NCBI GenBank assembly: GCA_020434565.1
Contig: JAGRAO010000004.1
Span: forward strand, 1 to 40,018
Direction of reading: 5' to 3'
Length of the DNA: 40,018 nt
From: Bdellovibrionales bacterium
Lineage (GTDB): Bacteria; Bdellovibrionota_C; UBA2361; RFPC01
Under the pieces are notes generated by a model, which was given only the letters and a program-made list of their open reading frames with translations, ran no database searches and was not told the DNA's origin. Within the stretch, counting starts at the first letter, position 1, and every line of letters begins with the position of its first letter. Shown here in pieces: positions 15,916 through 24,968 of this stretch. A program made the translations under genes and the position numbers.

Positions 15916-16989
15916 TTAGGTGTGGAGCGGCTCCAAGAGCTCTTTGGCTGTTCTCGAGTAAATCCATTCGAGAACTTCGCTCGGGAGACCCTTTCCAGAG
16001 AGTGTTGGTGCATCTTCCTCTTGAAATCGCTGTGGGTTCACCATGTGTAGATCAGAATCCGAGATAGGCGATTCACCAGAATAGCTCGTTTCAAAAAGGG
16101 TTCTCAGCGCCCAATAGCGAGATGCGTAGAGATCAAATGCTTCTTCTCTACTTTTTGCTTGATCAGCCTTGAAGTGGTCATTTTGCGAGCTATCGAGATG
16201 GGCATCGGTGGTCACGATGTCAGAGCCGAACAGAAGGCGCTTCTTCCACTTTGAGAAAAATGCGACTACTTCTTCTCTTGGATGTTTGCTGAGCTCTCGG
16301 ACCATCCACTTTGTCGCACTTGTATCGAGATAGAGATTTTCATGTCGCGAGAGTAACCCATCGAGAAATTCCAAATTTTCTGGCCATCCTGCCATATGTG
16401 CGGCAATCCACGGTTGCTTGAACTTTTCGAGAAGCTCTTCAAGGGGTTCATATTGATCCAGTTTTGTCCCATATGTACTTGGATCTGAATACTTTGCCTG
16501 AAACCACGTATCGGGATCAGAGACGTGGGTCATGAAATACATGCCGAGATCCGCCGCTGCTTCCATACATGCGAGTCGCTCTGGAGAGTTCAGGCGGAGG
16601 ATATCAGGGTTTCCAAAGCTCTTCCCGTAATCAAGCCCGCGTGGGGCCGCCCAGAATTTCACTATGCGAGAGCCAAGTTTGTGAAACTCCTCAATCCGAC
16701 GGATGTATCCATCGCTATGCTCATATATGGGGTTGTCAGAGAGGAACTTGGGAAAAGCGATAAAACGGATGCTATCTCCGAGCTTTTCTTGAAGGGCAGG
16801 GACCTCTTCTAGTTGACTCATCGAATAGGTGAGCTCAATTCCAAAGAGCTTTGCGGCTTCTCCATAGACAACACTGGCCGCTGGTCCATTAATGTGGGAG
16901 TGAACATCGATGATGGATCCTGTGAACGGAAATCTTGTTGATGTTTCAGAGCGAAAATCGAGGTTGAGTCTGTTTGATAGCTCTTTCAT
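15916..16989 (-). CDS. Amidohydrolase family metal-dependent hydrolase
   Basis: The 357-residue product is a TIM-barrel amidohydrolase of the COG2159/Amidohydro_2 type. Visible metal-site elements are DVHSHINGP near residue 29 (HxH), MTHVSDPD, WIAAHMAGWPE and the late LLFGSDIVTTDAHLD with the catalytic Asp. The family covers decarboxylases and hydrolases, and the substrate cannot be read from the motifs. No signal peptide. GAAAGAGAG precedes ATG at 16989. It stands between a hypothetical gene and the metallopeptidase, both with clear intergenic gaps. Confidence 0.82.
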   Translation of the reverse strand: MKELSNRLNLDFRSETSTRFPFTGSIIDVHSHINGPAASVVYGEAAKLFGIELTYSMSQLEEVPALQEKLGDSIRFIAFPKFLSDNPIYEHSDGYIRRIEEFHKLGSRIVKFWAAPRGLDYGKSFGNPDILRLNSPERLACMEAAADLGMYFMTHVSDPDTWFQAKYSDPSTYGTKLDQYEPLEELLEKFKQPWIAAHMAGWPENLEFLDGLLSRHENLYLDTSATKWMVRELSKHPREEVVAFFSKWKKRLLFGSDIVTTDAHLDSSQNDHFKADQAKSREEAFDLYASRYWALRTLFETSYSGESPISDSDLHMVNPQRFQEEDAPTLSGKGLPSEVLEWIYSRTAKELLEPLHT

Positions 16990-17067
16990 GGCTCTCTTTC
17001 AATTTACTGAGAGCCGTTATTATACCTGCGATTGCAAAAGAGACCAGAGAGCGGGGAAGAATCACGT

Positions 17068-18729
17068 TTAGGAACGTTTTCTCTTGAGAGAGCGCAATCT
17101 TCCGCGCTTGTTAATGCGGAAAGACTCGGAAACTTCGCAGGTTTCTGAAGAGACGGAGAGGCTTAACTGCTTGTTTTTCGCTTTTCTCAATCCGAGTTGT
17201 TCAACAAAAGCTCCTCTCTCAAATGATCCGGTCGCGAGAAGCTTGGAAGCCTTTTTCCCCACTCGAGTGACTTCGTAAAGGCCGGATTGTTCCGATGAAT
17301 CTCCATCGTCTGAAACCGATGCGAGTAAGAGAATGCTTCGCTTACTTCTCGTTACAGACACCGAAAGCGAACAGTTTACTGAAGTTCCGCCACCTATCTC
17401 TCCACCGCCCTTGCTCGGGCTCTCTGAGCCTGAGCCAGGATTCTCTGGCTCAGGTTGAGGAGCGGGGCTTTCAGAAGGAGGCACCACGTTTTCGCGGTAC
17501 GTTGCTACTACTTGGGCGTTCGTTGAAATGAGAAGTGCGTTGTTCGCTGCGTCTGCGTCTCCAGTTTTTGATCCGAGGTGCTCGACTTCTGGGTTCGAGA
17601 AGTATGGAACTCTTGTTCCGGGGCTGTACGACATGACCGAGCGGTACTGTTGGCTATCGCTTCCGGTCCATCGACTCCCGTATCCGTACTCTGCAAAAGG
17701 TGTTGAAGACCCAGCATTTGCTTCATCGTGGTGAGCACCAAAGTTGTGTCCGAGTTCATGTGCAAAGCTCAAATATCCCGATGCACAAGAAACTGAAACG
17801 ACGGTGAATGCGAATGAATCGAGGCTAAGGAGATAGTCTGAATAGGGTCGGTATCCGATCCCGCAAATAGAAGAGCTGCTTGATCGAAAGAGGCTGACCA
17901 TGTCGGCGCCATACTTGTCACGAAGCGCAGCTATCTCTTCGTCGTTTCGAACAAAGGAGAGATTGTCCGAAAACGAACCGCTCTCTTCGTCATAGTTCAC
18001 TTCTTCGGTGTGAACGAGATTGATTGAAAGGTTCATCCCACTGTTCTGATACGAGAGATTGGCCCGTTCAACCGCTTGGTTTATCAGAGCGAGGATCTCA
18101 GACTCTCCCCCCATCTCATCCCGAGCATCTGCTGTATAGACGACCATGACATCGATCATCGTTGCGGGAGCTGAACGGAGCGCGGGATAGACTGGAGGAT
18201 GATTCACCCGAAGAAAAGGTTGGGTATCGTGTTCCTCTCCACAATCCGGATATGCCTCTGGGTCAACGGTTGTGAGCGTTGCGCCTTGAGATGAGGCCTC
18301 TAGAACGTAGAAGTCTCCTTTGTCCGGTTGAAAGATAGCGTTAGTTGCTTCTTCGCCGGTCGTAATGTTGATCGTTCGTGAGACAGTGAAACTCCCGACG
18401 ACTTCGCCTTGCTCGTTGGTCATGGAACCGCTTGTTGTCGAAGTTGAGTACTCTCCCTCGTCCTTCGCCCGCGTACTTGATTGAACCGCCGTAGCTGGTG
18501 TTCCATTTGGAAGAGTCACTCGAAAGGAGGAACTGTTGAGCGCAGACCTTCGAAGAACCACACCCGTTTTGCTTCGTTCCCAAGGCTTAGAAGTAGAAGT
18601 TGAAAGAGCTCGAGAAACGACTCCTGGCGTATCAAATAGGGAGGGGCTCTCCGCCAAACCAACAGAGACCGAAGAGAAGAGGATTACGAGGAATCCTTTG
18701 AGGAGAAAATTGAACTTCGTACTACTCAT
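17068..18729 (-). CDS. Secreted reprolysin-type zinc metallopeptidase
   Basis: Exported metzincin endopeptidase. The 553-residue product has a signal peptide (LKGFLVILFSSVSVGLA), a propeptide-like region to about 190, and a catalytic domain with the zinc signature HELGHNFGAHHD (His324, Glu325, His328, His334). The Met-turn SVMSYSPG follows. After VVATYRE comes a Pro/Ser/Gly linker, then a C-terminal Ig-like module containing CSLSVSVTRSKRSILLLASV with two cysteines. Family M12B-like/M72 proteins process extracellular or host proteins. ATG at 18729 is preferred to GTG at 18741 because of the spacing to GGTG. A Lys/Arg-rich tail ends the protein. Confidence 0.87.
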   Translation of the reverse strand: MSSTKFNFLLKGFLVILFSSVSVGLAESPSLFDTPGVVSRALSTSTSKPWERSKTGVVLRRSALNSSSFRVTLPNGTPATAVQSSTRAKDEGEYSTSTTSGSMTNEQGEVVGSFTVSRTINITTGEEATNAIFQPDKGDFYVLEASSQGATLTTVDPEAYPDCGEEHDTQPFLRVNHPPVYPALRSAPATMIDVMVVYTADARDEMGGESEILALINQAVERANLSYQNSGMNLSINLVHTEEVNYDEESGSFSDNLSFVRNDEEIAALRDKYGADMVSLFRSSSSSICGIGYRPYSDYLLSLDSFAFTVVSVSCASGYLSFAHELGHNFGAHHDEANAGSSTPFAEYGYGSRWTGSDSQQYRSVMSYSPGTRVPYFSNPEVEHLGSKTGDADAANNALLISTNAQVVATYRENVVPPSESPAPQPEPENPGSGSESPSKGGGEIGGGTSVNCSLSVSVTRSKRSILLLASVSDDGDSSEQSGLYEVTRVGKKASKLLATGSFERGAFVEQLGLRKAKNKQLSLSVSSETCEVSESFRINKRGRLRSLKRKRS

Positions 18730-19004
18730 TAACGTCACCAACCACTCAAGAGAGGGAATCGATGGGAGGAGACGGTTTCTGAATGATTGGACGCCTAAAA
18801 ACCTAAATGTTTTAGATGGTTAGGAGATTCTTCCAGACAAAATTGAACACTTTTGTACGATCGCTAAGTGCTGAAAAAATGGAAAATTCTTTTCCAGCTA
18901 TGCAATGGAGTGCATAGCGATTGGAAGCGCTCGAACCAACCCGAATTTCAAAATTAGCAAATTTCGGTAGGCGTTTTGTCAGGAAATTTTGGAGAAATTG
19001 AGCC

Positions 19005-19886
19005 TCAACGAGAAGAGACGATCTTCTGATACGCCTCGTGGATCTGGTTGAAATGTGAGGTTGAGAGACTGACGAGTTCTTGGGGCAGGTTTTTGCCTTG
19101 CAGGGAATCTGGGTGAAATACCTTTGCAAGGTGCCTGTAACGACCTCGAAGTACTTCTTGGGCGCACCCCGGAGATATCCCAAGAACGACATATGGATCT
19201 GCAATGGTCGATTCTCTCAGGAGCGGAGCTGAATCTCTCATGGACGATTTCTCACGTCTCCAGAAAAGTACGGGGAGACTAAAGAGGAAGAGAATGACTG
19301 GAAGCAACAGCAGGGTCCATTCGATCCTGACGGAACTGGAAACGAAAGACTTCCCAGCCGAGGGACTTCCCTGAGCGGCTCGTCGCAAAGAGGCCAACGG
19401 AGGAGCAATATCAAAAATCGGGAGAATCGGTTCAGATTCCACTTCCTCAGGAGTTGGAGTGATGGGACGCGCGAAGTCGAGGGAGATGAACGATCCCCGA
19501 TCTCGAAGGAGGACAGGCGCCACCAGCTCTAACTCTGATTCGGCCGAGACGAGATCAAACACAAGTCGGGTTTTGTCGTGGTGTACTCCAACTCGCACCG
19601 AGGAAATCCATCCCACCTGCACCTTGTGATTGGAAGATCGCTTCACGAGATCTGGTGGGAGATCGACGACAATCCTGGCTGGCTCTTCGATTTGAAAAAC
19701 AGCAATTGGCGCCAAGTTCTTCTGAACTGAGGATCGAAGAACTATACTGCCCTCACCAAATGAGATCTGAAATGTCCCGAATTCGAGTTCCTCTGAAATC
19801 GCGATTTGAGGAATCAGGAGCAAGGCAATCACGAGCCCCAGCCATACGCGTGGTACATGATTCAGCATTGGTGGAGTTTGAGCCAT
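19005..19886 (-). CDS. AMIN domain - transmembrane - J-domain protein
   Basis: An unusual architecture. After a hydrophobic signal/anchor (VWLGLVIALLLIPQIAIS) comes an AMIN-like region ending in GSFISLDF, then a Pro-rich spacer and a second membrane segment (WTLLLLPVILFLFSLPVLFW). The C-terminal cytoplasmic J domain (DPYVVLGISPGCAQEVLRGR) has its HPD motif at about 258-260. AMIN domains bind envelope structures such as peptidoglycan or secretin complexes; J domains stimulate DnaK. The protein could link envelope assembly to cytoplasmic chaperones, which is inference. The start is unclear: ATG at 19886 and 19868 and TTG at 19982 are possible, none with a strong ribosome binding site. It is divergent from the FKBP gene. 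Confidence 0.72.
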   Translation of the reverse strand: MAQTPPMLNHVPRVWLGLVIALLLIPQIAISEELEFGTFQISFGEGSIVLRSSVQKNLAPIAVFQIEEPARIVVDLPPDLVKRSSNHKVQVGWISSVRVGVHHDKTRLVFDLVSAESELELVAPVLLRDRGSFISLDFARPITPTPEEVESEPILPIFDIAPPLASLRRAAQGSPSAGKSFVSSSVRIEWTLLLLPVILFLFSLPVLFWRREKSSMRDSAPLLRESTIADPYVVLGISPGCAQEVLRGRYRHLAKVFHPDSLQGKNLPQELVSLSTSHFNQIHEAYQKIVSSR

Positions 19887-20053
19887 GAGGAGTTGGATGA
19901 GTCGAAAGGACCGATCGGTGCGGCCACTTGCCGACATCGTGCGGAGAGCATAACATGCCGAGGGCATGGGCCTTGTTGCCAAGCGGCGAGGCCTTACAAT
20001 GGCTACTCATCAACCATCAATGTAACAGAGTCGATTTTTAGGAGACCGCTCTC

Positions 20054-20473
20054 ATGAAACGATTGGTCCTTTTTTTTCTCGTGTGCTTCTTCATCATTCC
20101 ATCAGTGTTATTTGCCGAAGTTGTTGAGACCACTTCGGGACTCAAATATGAAGACGTTCAAGTTGGCTCAGGGGCTGAAGCAAAAGCCGGTCAGCTTACC
20201 TCAGTGCACTATACTGGGTGGCTCAACGAGGACGGACAGAAGGGGAAAAAATTTGATAGTTCAAAGGATCGTGGACAACCTTTTCAATTCCCACTTGGAG
20301 CTGGGCGCGTCATTAAGGGTTGGGACGAAGGTGTTCAGGGAATGAAAGTTGGTGGAAAGCGGGTTCTCTATATTCCCGCCGAGCTGGGATATGGCGCTCG
20401 AGGTGCCGGTGCTGCGATTCCACCGAATGCGTCACTCATTTTCGAAGTTGAGCTCCTCGGAGTAAATGGATAG
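20054..20473 (+). CDS. FKBP-type peptidyl-prolyl cis-trans isomerase
   Basis: Exported foldase that speeds X-Pro isomerisation. The 139-residue product has a signal peptide (about residues 1-21) and one complete FKBP domain. It shows the family marks VHYTGWL, FDSS, FPLGAGRVIKGWDEGVQGMKVGG, IPAELGYGARGAG and IPPNASLIFEVELL. It would act in the periplasm or, in a few lineages, outside the cell. AGGAGA lies nine bases before ATG. It precedes mutM by 17 bases, so the two are probably cotranscribed although unrelated in function. Confidence 0.93.
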   Translation: MKRLVLFFLVCFFIIPSVLFAEVVETTSGLKYEDVQVGSGAEAKAGQLTSVHYTGWLNEDGQKGKKFDSSKDRGQPFQFPLGAGRVIKGWDEGVQGMKVGGKRVLYIPAELGYGARGAGAAIPPNASLIFEVELLGVNG

Positions 20474-20490
20474 AGCGGTGAGAATTCTCG

Positions 20491-21297
20491 ATGCCTGAGC
20501 TGCCAGAGGTAGAGTCTCTCGCCAAGGAGCTCAGGCGCACTCTTCTCGGAGCGCGGATACAGAGGGCGTGGTTCGACTGGCCCAGAACCATAGCCGGAGT
20601 AGCGCCGAACAAATTTGCTTCGGCGGTCTCTCGTCAAACCATTCTCGATGTGAGCCGGCGGGGAAAGTATATTGTCTTTTCCCTCCAGCGAGAGAAGAAG
20701 GGGGCGTCGCTCATCTTTCATCTCCGAATGAGCGGGAGGATGTTTCTCGCGAAAGAGAGTGTCGAACCTGAGAAACATGATCGGTTCCGTTTTTTTCTCG
20801 ATGATCGGAGAGTTCTGTTTTTTCGTGACCCGAGAAAGTTCGGGCGAGTGTATTTTGTTTCTCACGAAGAAGAAGTTCTTCACTCACTTGGACCGGAACC
20901 CCTCAGCAAAGAATTTTCGCTCGATCATCTTGCAAGGATACTCTCCAGATCAAAAATGCGGATTAAGCCGCTGCTCTTAAATCAACGATTCGTCGCTGGA
21001 CTTGGCAATATATACGTAGACGAGGCGCTGTGGCGCGCTTGTCTGCATCCGGAACGCCGAGCTTCGTCTCTCTCGAAGACCGAAGTAGCCCAATTGAGAG
21101 ATGCGGTGAGATCCACGATTCGAGAAGCAATCAAAAAGAAGGGTACCGATTTTGGTGATGGAGTTGTTCCAGGCGGAAAATTTTCGCCTCAAGCCTACGG
21201 CCGTACTGGAGAACCGTGCCACCGGTGTGAGAGTGCGATAGAGCGAATTGTCGTCGCCCAACGCGGAACTCACTTCTGCCCTCGCTGTCAGAAGTAG
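20491..21297 (+). CDS. mutM: Formamidopyrimidine-DNA glycosylase MutM (Fpg)
   Basis: Base-excision repair enzyme for oxidised purines such as 8-oxoguanine, with AP-lyase activity. The 268-residue product begins MPELPEVE, giving the catalytic Pro2 and Glu3. The catalytic-type Lys is in RRGKYIVF (about residue 59). HLRMSGRMFL, LLLNQRFVAGLGNIYVDEALW and the C-terminal zinc finger (CHRC ... CPRC) complete the family pattern. Length is normal. GGTGAG lies about nine bases before ATG. The enzyme is cytoplasmic. Confidence 0.95.
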   Translation: MPELPEVESLAKELRRTLLGARIQRAWFDWPRTIAGVAPNKFASAVSRQTILDVSRRGKYIVFSLQREKKGASLIFHLRMSGRMFLAKESVEPEKHDRFRFFLDDRRVLFFRDPRKFGRVYFVSHEEEVLHSLGPEPLSKEFSLDHLARILSRSKMRIKPLLLNQRFVAGLGNIYVDEALWRACLHPERRASSLSKTEVAQLRDAVRSTIREAIKKKGTDFGDGVVPGGKFSPQAYGRTGEPCHRCESAIERIVVAQRGTHFCPRCQK

Positions 21298-21455
21298 CGG
21301 CCCAAAAGTCTTCCTTGCACTTGCCTCAAGAAGTTTCTCTTGTAAATTCAGCAGCTCAAGTCCATTTATGAAAATTCGCTAAGACGTCCGAAATACCGCA
21401 CAGATCGGAATACTTCCACATCCTAAGGGGGCGAAATGCCCTATTTGGAAAGAAG

Positions 21456-22472
21456 ATGCAGTTCCACCAGCCTCAACCTGAGACACACTCTCCTCAGACC
21501 TCACGTTTCGGTGAGGGAGAGATTCATCTTCTCGTACCCGGCGAACACCTTGAGGGAAAACAGGGCCGTCATATTGTCGAAGACTTTCTCGGGGCCTTTC
21601 TCTCTCGCGAAGATAGTGAGCCGGGCATAGACCTCGAACTGTATCAGACTTGCGGTTACCTCGAAGAGTACTTTGAGAACCTGACTGAGTCGGGCGAGCG
21701 GAAAGCATTTTCTCGGGCTGTGGAAGAACAGCTTGTTCAGCTGCTGAACAATGAGCGATTCTATTTTGCTGCGATTATTGTGAACGAACTGCTTCCAGGA
21801 TTTCAGATTCGAGCCCAGAGTGAACTTTACAAGAGCGCAGTCGGGTATGCCCTGGATGGAGTCGTTCGGTATGGGGACCTCGATAATTTTTGTGCAAAAG
21901 TCGCCTATCTCTCTGATTCATATTTGGAGCTCCCCCAGGCTCACCAGTCGATTGAGGCGCGACTTCAAGATATTTTTGAGAACAAATCACCAACCGAGCT
22001 TTACCAGTTGCAACGAATTGTGGATGAAGTTGAGCGGGTCGATGAACCGGGAATACGAACAGAACTTGTTCGCCAATACCGGGCCAGAGCAGAAGAGTCT
22101 TTTTTATCAGATCCTATCAGCCCTTGGGGGACTGCGCTGAGAGACTTCTTTTGGCTTGAAGAGTGGCTCGAGAGTTCACAGGCTCAATCCGCAATCGGCG
22201 AGAAGATGGGCGAGTGTTTGTCGAATGGTCTGCTCCTTGAAGCGGCCGAGTTTGTTCTCATCCTACCTGTGTCTCTCGAGACTATTCGATCTTTTCGTCA
22301 AACTGCTCAAATGGCGGTAGCAACAGAGAAGGCGAAAATAGCAGCTGGCTACTACGATTCTCTACCGCCTCAGGAACTCTCTATGATGATAATAGAGCCT
22401 TTGAATTCAATCGTGTCCCTCTTTGGCCTTACCGAAAATTTGCGGGAAGAGATACCTCTCCCGTCCAATTGA
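21456..22472 (+). CDS. Hypothetical protein, acidic and helical
   Basis: The 338-residue product is not recognised. It has no signal peptide or membrane segment, is rich in Glu and Leu, and appears mostly helical (for example LYQLQRIVDEVERV and LLLEAAEFVLILPV), possibly a helical-repeat scaffold. GGAAAG lies five bases before ATG at 21456. It follows mutM by about 160 bases. Good length and codon use support it as real, but no role can be given. Confidence 0.6.
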   Translation: MQFHQPQPETHSPQTSRFGEGEIHLLVPGEHLEGKQGRHIVEDFLGAFLSREDSEPGIDLELYQTCGYLEEYFENLTESGERKAFSRAVEEQLVQLLNNERFYFAAIIVNELLPGFQIRAQSELYKSAVGYALDGVVRYGDLDNFCAKVAYLSDSYLELPQAHQSIEARLQDIFENKSPTELYQLQRIVDEVERVDEPGIRTELVRQYRARAEESFLSDPISPWGTALRDFFWLEEWLESSQAQSAIGEKMGECLSNGLLLEAAEFVLILPVSLETIRSFRQTAQMAVATEKAKIAAGYYDSLPPQELSMMIIEPLNSIVSLFGLTENLREEIPLPSN

Positions 22473-22611
22473 AGGCTTTCCCTCTGTTCAAAAGGGAGGA
22501 AAGCTGCGCGGAAACAGCCTTCCACTGAATACAAACTCTCGGTATCATTGTTATCTGGTATTTTGGGTTCGTGAACCGCAGAATATCGTAAGGCGGAAGC
22601 GCGCCGTTGAT

Positions 22612-22959
22612 TTGGAAAATAGCAATAAAGCCATTTTATTGGGGCTCTTTGTGTACGAAGAGATCGAGAAGCTCGCGAAAGAGCATGAAACTTCTCCCTT
22701 TCCTTTGGGCCACCGAAGTATTCGGGTTGGAGAGCTCAGTCTTACGGCCCTTCAATCTGAGATTCTCGGGTATGTCTTCTCGTTTTTAAATACGGGCGGA
22801 GGACTCGGTTCGAGACAGAAGATCGCCTTAAAGCGCTGTTACGAACAGGTGGAATCAGTCAAAGGTGAGATGTCAGAAGAGGGGAGAGTCTATTTTGAAC
22901 GTTTAGTCACTCTTGCAAAAAAAGTCGATACACTCGCTCACGATCAACCAAAAAATTAA
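22612..22959 (+). CDS. Small hypothetical protein
   Basis: The product of about 115 residues (from TTG at 22612) is not recognised. It is soluble and helical, with GLFVYEEIEKLAKEHE early and RVYFERLVTLAKKVDTLAHD at the end. A longer in-frame start at 22423 would overlap the previous gene by 50 bases, and its first 60 residues look non-coding, so the shorter form is preferred. Only a distant GGAAG precedes TTG. Confidence in the start is low; the C-terminal half looks coding. Confidence 0.45.
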   Translation: MENSNKAILLGLFVYEEIEKLAKEHETSPFPLGHRSIRVGELSLTALQSEILGYVFSFLNTGGGLGSRQKIALKRCYEQVESVKGEMSEEGRVYFERLVTLAKKVDTLAHDQPKN

Positions 22960-23168
22960 TTCTCCACCTGTCGACCTCTGTTTGGTGTCATTAAGTTCTC
23001 TTTGCCTCGTTCATGGGGATATATCAGTCAAGCGAAGGCGAAAACGTGACATTTGCCTTTTGCACAACGCCCGGTCGGGAAGTCTTTACCGTACCTGAGT
23101 TTGCTCGGACGTGAGCCTCACCTCATCGACAGGATAGCTTTTCAGAGGAGGAGGAACTGTCTCACGAT

Positions 23169-23810
23169 CTATTCGACACGCTGATTTTGAGCAAGTAACG
23201 AAAGAATTCGATCGAATTCTACCTCAGTCGGAACTTGCTTGCTCGATTTCAGCACAAGTAGAGTATTGGGGTGGAGAAACGCCAATCGGTAAAAAAGAGT
23301 ATCTGATTGAACCAGGGCGATACTATTCCTTTCGGCAGATTCCTTCTGTATTTCAGACCGCCTCAAGTCGATCTGAGCAGCAAGGTACTTAATGATAAAT
23401 TCGTGTTCTTGAATCGGGGTGCTCTTTGAGATTCGGAAGTCCCTAGCCACAGAAAAGATTTCCTTCGCTTCTGTTGCTGTTCCGAGCGTCCAGTCGGCAA
23501 TTCCTGCTTTCGACTCTGTAGCGATCATGACGAGGGTTTCAGTAGGTTTATGATAGAGCTCAAGCAGAGAACCCTTTTCGGTTTCGAATGCATTTCGTTC
23601 TGCAAATGATTTACTGAGGTGGTTTACGTGAAGAATAGCCTCAGGTGAACTTTTGAGATCGCGAAAGAGCGTTCCTCCAAGTCCAAAGACGAGGCCGAGA
23701 AAGGAAAGAAAGAGTACGGAGAGAAGTAAAGTAAATGTTTTGCCGTTCACAAATTCTACCTGAAAATTCCTCAAGGAATGAATACATTCCAGCCGTAGCC
23801 TGCTAATCAA
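23169..23810 (-). CDS. Membrane-anchored hypothetical protein
   Basis: The product of about 213 residues is not recognised. One membrane segment lies near the N terminus (TFTLLLSVLFLSFLGLVFGLGG), then about 170 residues of soluble, mainly helical sequence likely on the periplasmic side. The start is uncertain: TTG at 23810 overlaps the end of the upstream small gene by eight bases, and GTG at 23750 with AGG nine bases upstream is the shorter option. The overlap suggests coupled expression with that gene. Confidence 0.5.
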   Translation of the reverse strand: MISRLRLECIHSLRNFQVEFVNGKTFTLLLSVLFLSFLGLVFGLGGTLFRDLKSSPEAILHVNHLSKSFAERNAFETEKGSLLELYHKPTETLVMIATESKAGIADWTLGTATEAKEIFSVARDFRISKSTPIQEHEFIIKYLAAQIDLRRSEIQKESAERNSIALVQSDTLFYRLAFLHPNTLLVLKSSKQVPTEVEFDRILSLLAQNQRVE

Positions 23811-23991
23811 TTCTTAGGGCAGGGATGATATCGACAAGAATATAGTAGATGCGGCCGATGAGTTCATCGAGATAAGGGATATAAAGTCTATATCCGGCGA
23901 GAAAGAGGATCCCACGAAGAATGATAAAAAGTCCGAGCGCCTTCAGTGCCATTACACCGAAATCCTGAATATATTCCCAAAAACGCTCCAT
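23803..23991 (-). CDS. Small integral membrane protein
   Basis: The 62-residue product is not recognised. It holds one to two hydrophobic segments (MALKALGLFIILRGILFLAG and a C-terminal IYYILVDIIPAL). GGAG lies several bases before ATG at 23991. It overlaps the next gene by eight bases, so the two small membrane genes form a pair. They may act together; no family link was recognised. Confidence 0.5.
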   Translation of the reverse strand: MERFWEYIQDFGVMALKALGLFIILRGILFLAGYRLYIPYLDELIGRIYYILVDIIPALRID

Positions 23992-24968
23992 CAGCTCTCC
24001 GAAATCGACTGAATCGCGAAAATTATGTCACGAAAGGGCAGGGCCGCCAACTGGGGAACCCTTCGGGCCGTGAGCCAGACGATGCCCGAAGCACAAGCAC
24101 CTTACCATTCTCTCTGAGAAGCTCTAGAAAGACTTTGAGGGAGGGAGTGGTGTGCCTCTACTGCACTTCAGAAACTGTTCGAGCAGAGATCTTTTCTTTT
24201 TTAAAGGGGAGAGAAGTTCAGCAATTTTTTGGAAAGATGACAGGAATTGTGGGAACACTTTGGAGGGAAATAAGGAATTCGAACTGCAATCGAGAGTAAG
24301 ACCGTACAGGATTCAAAACAAAAAAGAACATCGAACCAGCCTAAGCGCGGGCTGGAGGGGGATCGCGAGCTGCAGAGTGCCGCCACCTCATCAACAGGAG
24401 ACCCCTGATGAGAGTGAACTCTGCGATGCACTGCTCAAGCGATCCCGCTCCTCCAGCCAAGCGCGCGTTTTAGAGGAGGGCCCGGCGGACAACCTTGGTC
24501 CGTCGGGCCACTCCATGGGGGAGTCAATAACGTGTCTTCGATTTCATATTCACCTCTTCAAGAGAGCCGAATAGGAAATCAAAGACACATCACCACTTCC
24601 CAAAAAGCGGGCTCAAAATTGTGAAAAAGCCGTGGAATGCCTGAAAACAAAAAAAAATAGAGAAGAACCTTCACTCGTTCGATTGCAGCCGACGTCATCG
24701 GTCTTCGCACTCATCTGAAAGCTTACTTTTCAGACCAGCGCAGGTTGAACCAATGAAGTCGGCCACCGTCGCTTTTACTTCCCTCTACAAGATGAGAGCC
24801 CTCTCGGTTTCGAGATCGCTCAAAAAAAGAACATTGTGCTAACTTTAACACGCTCCCCTAGAATGCCAGAGCAAAAGTTGCTACTCAAGAAAACTTGAAT
24901 TCCAAATAACTTGGGGAATGTCCTTCGGTAATTGTTCGATTGAGTCCGAGGTTTGAGAGGAGTAGCTC
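23992..24968. other. 977-base gene-free region between divergent units
   Basis: No protein gene is supported. Short frames here (for example 24152-24574, +) lack family likeness and good ribosome binding sites and overlap strong RNA structure. The centre holds the structured-RNA candidate described separately. A smaller fold is possible at 24036-24087, where GGGCA pairs with TGCCC around a GC-rich segment containing GGGGAACCCTTCGGG. Promoters for the leftward membrane pair and for the OsmC gene must lie at the two ends. Confidence 0.55.
24340..24530. ncRNA. Candidate structured RNA (long hairpin plus second strong hairpin)
   Basis: A rod-like hairpin forms from 24350 to 24458. Segments pair in order: 24350-24358 with 24450-24458 (9 bp), 24359-24366 with 24439-24446 (8 bp), 24367-24370 with 24433-24436 (4 bp), 24372-24378 with 24418-24424 (7 bp), and 24387-24393 with 24406-24412 (7 bp), around a 12-base loop. 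A second hairpin follows, 24479-24490 with 24498-24509 (12 bp, one G-T). A small one lies at 24510-24524. The size and rod shape recall 6S-type RNAs, but none of the conserved 6S or SRP RNA sequences were recognised. Strand is undecided. Confidence 0.45.

Noticed and set aside
18812-19204. Minus-strand frame at the end of the AMIN/J-domain gene
   Set aside because: Half of it is a shadow of the J domain, and the rest shows no coding features.
24031-24110. Cobalamin riboswitch
   Set aside because: Only a shortened B12-box-like AGCCAG is present; the upstream conserved core is not seen.
24400-24430. Hammerhead ribozyme (CTGATGAG core)
   Set aside because: The GAA element after stem II is missing and the CTGATGAG bases pair in the long hairpin.
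24152-24574. Forward open frame over the structured region as a protein gene
   Set aside because: No family likeness or ribosome binding site; the DNA is dominated by long base-paired arms, which can produce open frames by chance.
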